Source: G963665405 sp963665405 (GTDB lineage: Bacteria; Chloroflexota; Dehalococcoidia; Lucifugimonadales; G963665405). From it: DNA of 64,000 bases. A program made the translations under genes and the position numbers. Where the stretch lies: NCBI GenBank assembly GCA_963665405.2, contig OY762261.2, positions 620,001 through 684,000 on the forward strand, in the 5' to 3' direction. The notes under the pieces are model-generated. The model saw nothing but the letters and a program-made list of their open reading frames with translations, was not told the origin of the DNA and did no database searches. Below are positions 59,306 to 64,000 of this stretch, piece by piece (position 1 is the stretch's first letter; the number at the start of each line of letters is the position of its first letter).

Positions 59306-62300
59306 TCACTTCGTGCAGTAGCCGTTCTTGATGTCCCAGTCGCGGGCCGCCTGGGAGCGGGCCGCCGGATCGCCGAAGCCTCCGCCTCCGGCTGACAGCA
59401 CTCGGATCACGTCGCCCGGCTTGACCGTGACCCCAGCCTCTTTCGAGCGGAGGAGCCGTTCTGTCCCGTTCGACACTATGCTGTAAATGTGCGGCAGCCC
59501 CGGGCGCCCGCCCAACATCCCCGGTGGGGGGTTGATCACGCCGTCTCCGGCGGTGTTGAGCCGGGCCTCGCCCTGTCCCTCGTAGATCAGGTCGCACACA
59601 CCGCCGAGGCCGCCGCGCCACTCTCCGTCTCCCCCCGAGTCCGGGCGCATCTCGTGACTCCTGATGAAGAAGGGGAACCGCTCCTCGGTCAGCTCCACGC
59701 TGGGGCTGCGGATGCCGCCGACGACGTTGATCTCTCCGATTCCGGACCAGCCGTCGAAGCCCTGGGAGGCGCCGCCTCCGGTGCGGGCGAGGAAGAAGTG
59801 CCAGATGAACTCGCGCCCGGTCCGCGGGTCGATTCCGGTGATGGCGTAGCGCAGGCGGCGTCCGAATCCGGCGTTGACGGCGCCCGGCACCGCCGAGGCG
59901 AGAGCCCTCAGAACCGACTCGGCGATCTCTTCGGCGCAGTGGTTCGTGCTCATGCACACCGGCGCAGGGGGGTTGGCGTTGACGATCAGGCCCTTCGGCG
60001 CGATCACCCTGACCGCCCGCATGGACCCCTCGTTCTTGGCGACGTCGACGGGCGCCATGTACATGAGCACCGCGTGAACGATGGACCTGGTGTTCGCGTA
60101 GGCGCTGTTGACGAATCCCGTGACCTGTGGGCTGGACTCGCTCAGGTCGACGGTCATGCTGTCGCCGTCGATGGCGACGGTGGCCCGGATGGGTATGTTG
60201 ACATGCTCGAAGCCGTCGTCGTCCAGCAGGCTTTCGCCCTGGTACACCCCGTCCGGCCAGTCGGATATGACCTGGCGCACCTGCCTCTCGGTGCCTCGTA
60301 TGATCTCTGCGACGCTCGACGCGAGCAGGGTGGGCCCATAGGCATCGAGAAGGGTATGAACCCGGCGGACCGCCACGTTTACCGAGCCTATCTGAGCGTT
60401 CAGGTCGCCGAGGAAGTTCTCGGGATGGCGTACGTTGATCGACATCATCCGCAGCAGGTCGCGCCGGGGGACGTCTCTGTCGTATAGCTTGATGGGAGGG
60501 ATGCGCAGGCCCTCGTGGTAGATCTCGGTCGCCGCCGGGTTGTAGCCGCCGTGGGTTCCGCCGCCCACGTCGCTGTGGTGCGCCCTGTTGACCGCGTAGT
60601 ACAGGAGCGCCCCCTCGTAGAAGATCGGCCGGATGACGGTGATATCGGGGAGGTGACTGCCGCCGAAGTAGGGATCGTTGAGGGCGTAGAGGTCGCCCTC
60701 CGCGATCTCGCCGCCGAAGTAGTCGCGGACCGCCTCGACGGCGACCGGCAGCGCGCTGATGTGGACCGGGATCCCCTCGCCCTGGGCGACGAGCTGACAG
60801 TCCTTGTCGAGAATGGCCGTTGAGAAGTCGCGGCTGGAGTTCAGGATCTGAGACATAGCGGTCCGCAGCATCACCTCCATCATCTCTCGGGCGATGGACT
60901 CGAGCCGGTGCTCGACAACGGCCAGTGTGACGACGTCCGGCCGCTCCCCTCCGACCGCTCCGGCCCTCGCCGAGAGGCTCTCATCGGCGGCGACCCGCAG
61001 CTCGATGCCCCCACGGCTGTCGACCGTGGCGCTGTCTCCCGGCTCGACCAGGAGAGTCGTGAAGTCGGACTCGACGATCGCCGGTCCGGCTATCTCCGTC
61101 CCGGCTGCCAGACGGGTGCCGTCGTAGATCGGAACCTCCTGCCAGGAACCGAGATAGACGCGCCGGCTCCCCTTGCCGGCCCCCGACAGGCTCTCCCCAC
61201 CCAGCCGCTCTGGCGGGGCCGTCCTGGGCAAGCGCCCCAGCACCGAAACCCTGAGGGTGACCAGCCTTATCTCCTGGTCGAACTGGCTATAGGAGTACAG
61301 CTCCTCGTAGCGCCGGTGGAAGCTCTCGGCCCACTCGGACATCACGCGGTCGTCGCTCTGCGAGATGTTCGGGAGGTCAACGGTGACCTCGTAAACCTGG
61401 TCCAGGTAGCGCATGTCCGCCGACCGCAACACCTCGATGTCCCGGTCCGGCACGCCCTGGAGGCCGAGCTTCTCCCTGCCCTGGGATTCCAGCTCATCCA
61501 GTATCGCGCGCACGGCGTCCAGGTGGAGGTCGCCAAGGCTGGCCGGATGCGACTGGGAGAGGTCGTACTGGAGGTCGGTCGACAGCATCCCGTAGGCGGA
61601 AAGTACGGGTGCGGCCGCGGGAATGTGAACCCTCTCGATCTGAAGCTGCCTGGCCACCTTGCCGACGTGCAGCCCGGAGGCCCCGCCGAACGCGAGGATC
61701 GCGAAGTCGCGGGGGTCGATGCCTCGCTTGACCGAGATCAGGCGGATCCCCTCTGCCATCGCGGTGGAGATCACCTCGTGCACCCCGTACGCCGCCTCAA
61801 CCGTGGAGAGTCCGAGCGGTTCGGCGATATGCTTGCTCACCGCGTCCTCGGCGAGGGCCGGGTCGAGCTTGGCCGCGCCGCCCAGGAAGTTGTCAGGGTC
61901 GAGATAGCCCAGCACCAGGTTAACGTCTGTAACGGTCGGGGCTTCACCGCCCTTGCCGTAGCACGCCGGACCGGGATCGGCACCTGCGCTGTCGGGCCCT
62001 ACCCGCAGGATGCCGCCGGCGTCGACCCGCGCGATGCTGCCGCCTCCGGCGCCGAGTGTCTGGATGTCGATCATCGGCACGGCGATCTTCCAGCCCGACT
62101 CGAACTGCTCGGTGGTCAGGTGCGGGCGTCCGTCCTCGATCAGAGAGATGTCGGTGCTGGTCCCGCCCATGTCGAACCCGATGATCCTGGAGACTCCCTG
62201 CACCTCGCCGTAGTAAGACGCTCCTCGAACGCCACCCGCCGGACCGGACAGGATCGCCCGAACCGCTAGCCGGCTGGAGTCGCTGATGGGTGCGACTCCG

Positions 62301-63037
62301 CCGTTCGACTGCATGATAAGTATCTCTCGATCGTGGCTGACGGAGGCGAGCCGTTTCTGGAGGTTCAGGAGGTACCGGCCGAAGACCGGACCTACGTACG
62401 AGTTGACGACTGTCGTGCTGACCCGATCGAACTCCTTGATCTGCGGAAGGACCTCGTGGGAGTAAGACGCGTAGATATCGGGGAATCTGACCTTGATCCG
62501 TTCCGCGACGCGCCTCTCGTGCGCGGGATTGAGGAACGAGAACAGGAAGCAGACGGCCAACGCCTCCGCCCCCTCCTCTTTCAAGTAGTCGAGAGCCTGT
62601 TCGAGCGCCTCCTCATCGAGCGGCGTCTCTACCTTCCCATTAGAGCGGGTCCGCTCCGGGACTCCGACGCGCATGTGCCGCAGAGCCAGGGGCTCGACGG
62701 GCTTCATCCGGAGGTTGTAGCGGTCTTCCTTCAGACCCTCCCGTAGCTCGAGCAGGTCCCTGAACCCCTCGGTGGTGATGAGGCCGACCTTCGCGCCCTT
62801 TCGCTCGACCAGTGTGTTCGTCGCGACGGTCGTCCCGTGGACGACAAGCTCCGTCTGGGCCAGGAGCCCCTCCGGCGAGAGGCCATAGGCGGCGGCCGCG
62901 TCCTTGAGCCCGTTCATCAGGCCGTCGGAGGGGTCGCGGGGCGTCGACTGGGTCTTGAAGTACCGGGGAGGGTCTCCCGATTTCACGACCACTAGGTCGG
63001 TGAAGGTGCCGCCGACGTCGATTCCGATCTTGAACAA
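59306..63037 (-). CDS. Fused hydantoinase/oxoprolinase HyuA-HyuB
   Basis: A 1243-residue protein. The HyuA half (about 1-670) starts FKIGIDVGGTFTDLVVVKSG and contains VVHGTTVATNTLVERKGAKV, IGFDMGGTSTDISLIEDG and LAFGGASGLHVGKVARQL. The HyuB half (about 700-1230) has RTAMSQILNSSRDFSTAILD, GDLYALNDPYFGGSHLPDI, NRAHHSDVGG and a final GGGGFGDPAARS. Fusions of this kind are 5-oxoprolinases or N-methylhydantoinases, which open five-membered cyclic imides with ATP. TTG 63037 is the start, seven bases after AAGGAGG. Substrate cannot be fixed from sequence. Confidence 0.9.
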   Translation of the reverse strand: MFKIGIDVGGTFTDLVVVKSGDPPRYFKTQSTPRDPSDGLMNGLKDAAAAYGLSPEGLLAQTELVVHGTTVATNTLVERKGAKVGLITTEGFRDLLELREGLKEDRYNLRMKPVEPLALRHMRVGVPERTRSNGKVETPLDEEALEQALDYLKEEGAEALAVCFLFSFLNPAHERRVAERIKVRFPDIYASYSHEVLPQIKEFDRVSTTVVNSYVGPVFGRYLLNLQKRLASVSHDREILIMQSNGGVAPISDSSRLAVRAILSGPAGGVRGASYYGEVQGVSRIIGFDMGGTSTDISLIEDGRPHLTTEQFESGWKIAVPMIDIQTLGAGGGSIARVDAGGILRVGPDSAGADPGPACYGKGGEAPTVTDVNLVLGYLDPDNFLGGAAKLDPALAEDAVSKHIAEPLGLSTVEAAYGVHEVISTAMAEGIRLISVKRGIDPRDFAILAFGGASGLHVGKVARQLQIERVHIPAAAPVLSAYGMLSTDLQYDLSQSHPASLGDLHLDAVRAILDELESQGREKLGLQGVPDRDIEVLRSADMRYLDQVYEVTVDLPNISQSDDRVMSEWAESFHRRYEELYSYSQFDQEIRLVTLRVSVLGRLPRTAPPERLGGESLSGAGKGSRRVYLGSWQEVPIYDGTRLAAGTEIAGPAIVESDFTTLLVEPGDSATVDSRGGIELRVAADESLSARAGAVGGERPDVVTLAVVEHRLESIAREMMEVMLRTAMSQILNSSRDFSTAILDKDCQLVAQGEGIPVHISALPVAVEAVRDYFGGEIAEGDLYALNDPYFGGSHLPDITVIRPIFYEGALLYYAVNRAHHSDVGGGTHGGYNPAATEIYHEGLRIPPIKLYDRDVPRRDLLRMMSINVRHPENFLGDLNAQIGSVNVAVRRVHTLLDAYGPTLLASSVAEIIRGTERQVRQVISDWPDGVYQGESLLDDDGFEHVNIPIRATVAIDGDSMTVDLSESSPQVTGFVNSAYANTRSIVHAVLMYMAPVDVAKNEGSMRAVRVIAPKGLIVNANPPAPVCMSTNHCAEEIAESVLRALASAVPGAVNAGFGRRLRYAITGIDPRTGREFIWHFFLARTGGGASQGFDGWSGIGEINVVGGIRSPSVELTEERFPFFIRSHEMRPDSGGDGEWRGGLGGVCDLIYEGQGEARLNTAGDGVINPPPGMLGGRPGLPHIYSIVSNGTERLLRSKEAGVTVKPGDVIRVLSAGGGGFGDPAARSQAARDWDIKNGYCTK

Positions 63038-63099
63038 TGGTGCCTCCTTGGGGTCGTGCCTGAATCTCCGGCATGCCAGCCCTCGTCCCGATGGTGGGA

Positions 63100-63155
63100 G
63101 CCTCCCCCGAAGGGGTGTCCCTCAGATATGCCTTTCTTTCTCTTTCACGGGATCG
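63100..63155 (-). repeat. Partial copy of the interspersed hairpin repeat
   Basis: On the minus strand GAAAGAGAAAGAAAGGCATATC is followed by TGAGGGACACCCC and TTCGGGGAGGCTCCC. It shares the CATATCTGAGGGACACCC core and the A/G-rich lead with the copy at 63205-63280, about 110 bases away in the same direction. Together they fill most of the 401-base gap 63038-63438, in which I see no gene. Confidence 0.6.
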
Positions 63156-63204
63156 GGGGGCCGCTCTCGGCAATGCCGGTCGTCATCCCGATGATCAGAA
63201 CGGG

Positions 63205-63280
63205 GAGTGCAGAGGGCGAAGCCTTCTGCCGGGAGTCTGAGGGTGTCCCTCAGATATGCCCGTCTTTCTTTTTCACGGGC
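63205..63280 (-). repeat. Interspersed hairpin repeat, near full-length copy
   Basis: Minus strand: CCCGTGAAAAAGAAAGACGGG, GCATATC, the perfect hairpin TGAGGGacaCCCTCA (63252-63238), GACTCCCGGCAGAAGGCTTC, GCCCTCTGCACTCCCCG. The order of modules equals that of the copies at 46029 and 47533. Confidence 0.7.
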
Positions 63281-63438
63281 TTGGGGGGCAGGGCCGGAGC
63301 CGTTTTCGGCACGGCGCCTAGTATACCTTCACTATGCGATAATAGGGCAAACCGATCGCCTGCCGCGCCGTTACAGTACCTGTGGCGCTGTGGACAGCAG
63401 GCAAGGACCGGGCGTTTCCGTCCGGAGGGAGAACACGC

Positions 63439-63873
63439 ATGACCTGTCCGAGATGCAGCGGAACGCTGACGCTGGAGACGTACAAGGGCATCGAGGTGGA
63501 CCGTTGCTCTGAATGCAAGGGCCTCTGGCTCGATTACGACGAGCTGGATCAGCTCGAGGACACAGAGATGGACGACGACCGCCTCAAGGGGACCATGATG
63601 TATGCGGTACGGGCGAGCGACATCTCGTGTCCCAGGTGCTCCGGGCCCATGAAGACGTTCAACTACCGGGCGGTCAACCTTCCGCTCGATGTCTGCGAGG
63701 AGCAGCACGGCTTCTGGCTCGACGCCGGAGAGGAGAAGCGGGTCCTCGAGCTGATGAAACAGCGAATCAAGGATCTGAACAGGTCCGGTCAGGCGGAGGC
63801 CGACTGGAGCAACACGCTTCGGAAGCTAAAGTCCAAGTCGATGTCCGACCGGTTCAAGGGGATGTTCCGCTAG
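63439..63873 (+). CDS. Zinc-ribbon (zf-TFIIB-type) protein
   Basis: A 144-residue protein from ATG 63439. Two treble-clef-like modules are visible: MTCPRCSGTL...DRCSECKGLWLDYDELDQL and SCPRCSGPM...DVCEEQHGFWLDAGEEKRVL. The first has four Cys ligands; in the second the last pair is C-x3-H. The G(L/F)WLD turn after the second knuckle is the zf-TFIIB family mark. The C-terminal part is basic and helical. Members are poorly characterised; nucleic acid or protein binding is likely. Confidence 0.8.
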   Translation: MTCPRCSGTLTLETYKGIEVDRCSECKGLWLDYDELDQLEDTEMDDDRLKGTMMYAVRASDISCPRCSGPMKTFNYRAVNLPLDVCEEQHGFWLDAGEEKRVLELMKQRIKDLNRSGQAEADWSNTLRKLKSKSMSDRFKGMFR

Positions 63874-63914
63874 CAGGGGCGTCTTAAGAAGCCCCTTCGA
63901 CGGGCCCAGGGCAG

Positions 63915-63985
63915 GCTCTCAGACTCCCGGCAATCCCGACCTGTCGGGATCTGCACACCACATATTTCATCATCCCGCGAGGGAG
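63915..63985 (+). repeat. Interspersed hairpin repeat, 3' part with alternative hairpin
   Basis: CTCTCAGACTCCCGGCA, the hairpin ATCCCGACctGTCGGGAT (63933-63950), then CTGCACACCACATATTTCATCATCC. The hairpin equals that of the copy at 47592 and the tail equals that of the copy at 46109. It follows the last gene at the right edge. Confidence 0.7.
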
Positions 63986-64000
63986 AGCCCGCGACGATCT

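Overview
This window reads as one gene-dense, high-GC bacterial chromosome segment with about 50 protein genes on both strands, one tRNA, and many GTG and TTG starts behind GGAGG-type ribosome sites. The gene set includes a split alternative complex III, a MoxR/DUF58/DUF4129 cluster, DUF5808 and DUF2277 proteins, a molybdenum hydroxylase operon, a fused HyuA-HyuB, many flavin and PLP enzymes, and kelch and collagen-like lipoproteins. Together these suggest a Chloroflexota bacterium, perhaps Dehalococcoidia/SAR202-like. That placement is inference from gene content; no rRNA is present.

Layout. Positions 1-6300 (minus): respiratory complex genes actA-B1-B2-C and a second NrfD gene cut by the window edge, driven by a strong promoter whose -10 box lies inside a perfect CRP-type palindrome. 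6.5-7.4 kb: an HTH/PIN toxin-antitoxin pair. 7.4-12.4 kb: threonine-synthase-like enzyme, GSA-type aminotransferase, thioredoxin-reductase-like flavoprotein, acyl-CoA dehydrogenase. 12.4-17.6 kb (minus): TcuA-like flavoprotein, MoxR, DUF58, DUF4129. 17.7-23 kb: DUF5808, tRNA-Gln with a RelE/ParE-type remnant fused to its 3' end, aminotransferase, SDRs, a frameshifted HicA remnant, OsmC. 23.1-30.4 kb (minus): operon of FAD, 2Fe-2S and two tandem paralogous molybdopterin subunits with a MoaD/ThiS-like gene between them, then a DHDPS-family gene. 30.6-39.8 kb: amine oxidase, DinB-like protein, TPP enzyme, apt, membrane-fused spermidine-synthase-like protein, kinase-like protein, JAMM peptidase, class V aminotransferase. 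40-45 kb: a two-component system (regulator frameshifted), four 11-bp direct repeats, and an 1103-residue lipoprotein. 45-51 kb: SDR, kbl, amidohydrolase with an apparent AUU start, gdhA, type II glutamine synthetase. 51.3-57.5 kb: collagen-like and kelch lipoproteins, orphan solute-binding protein, cupin. 57.5-63 kb (minus): FAD monooxygenase, DUF2277, 1243-residue HyuAB. 63.4 kb: a zinc-finger protein.

The genes describe an aerobic heterotroph that respires through alternative complex III, oxidises organic nitrogen and heterocyclic compounds with Mo and flavin enzymes, and handles amino groups with several PLP enzymes, GDH and GS. Substrates cannot be read from the sequence. Between the genes lies an interspersed intergenic repeat family (about ten full or partial copies) built from consecutive hairpins. 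The most distinctive items are this repeat family, the duplicated Mo-subunit operon with a MoaD-like protein whose Gly-Gly is masked by a tail, the 4 x 11-bp operator next to the two-component system, and the decayed toxin genes.
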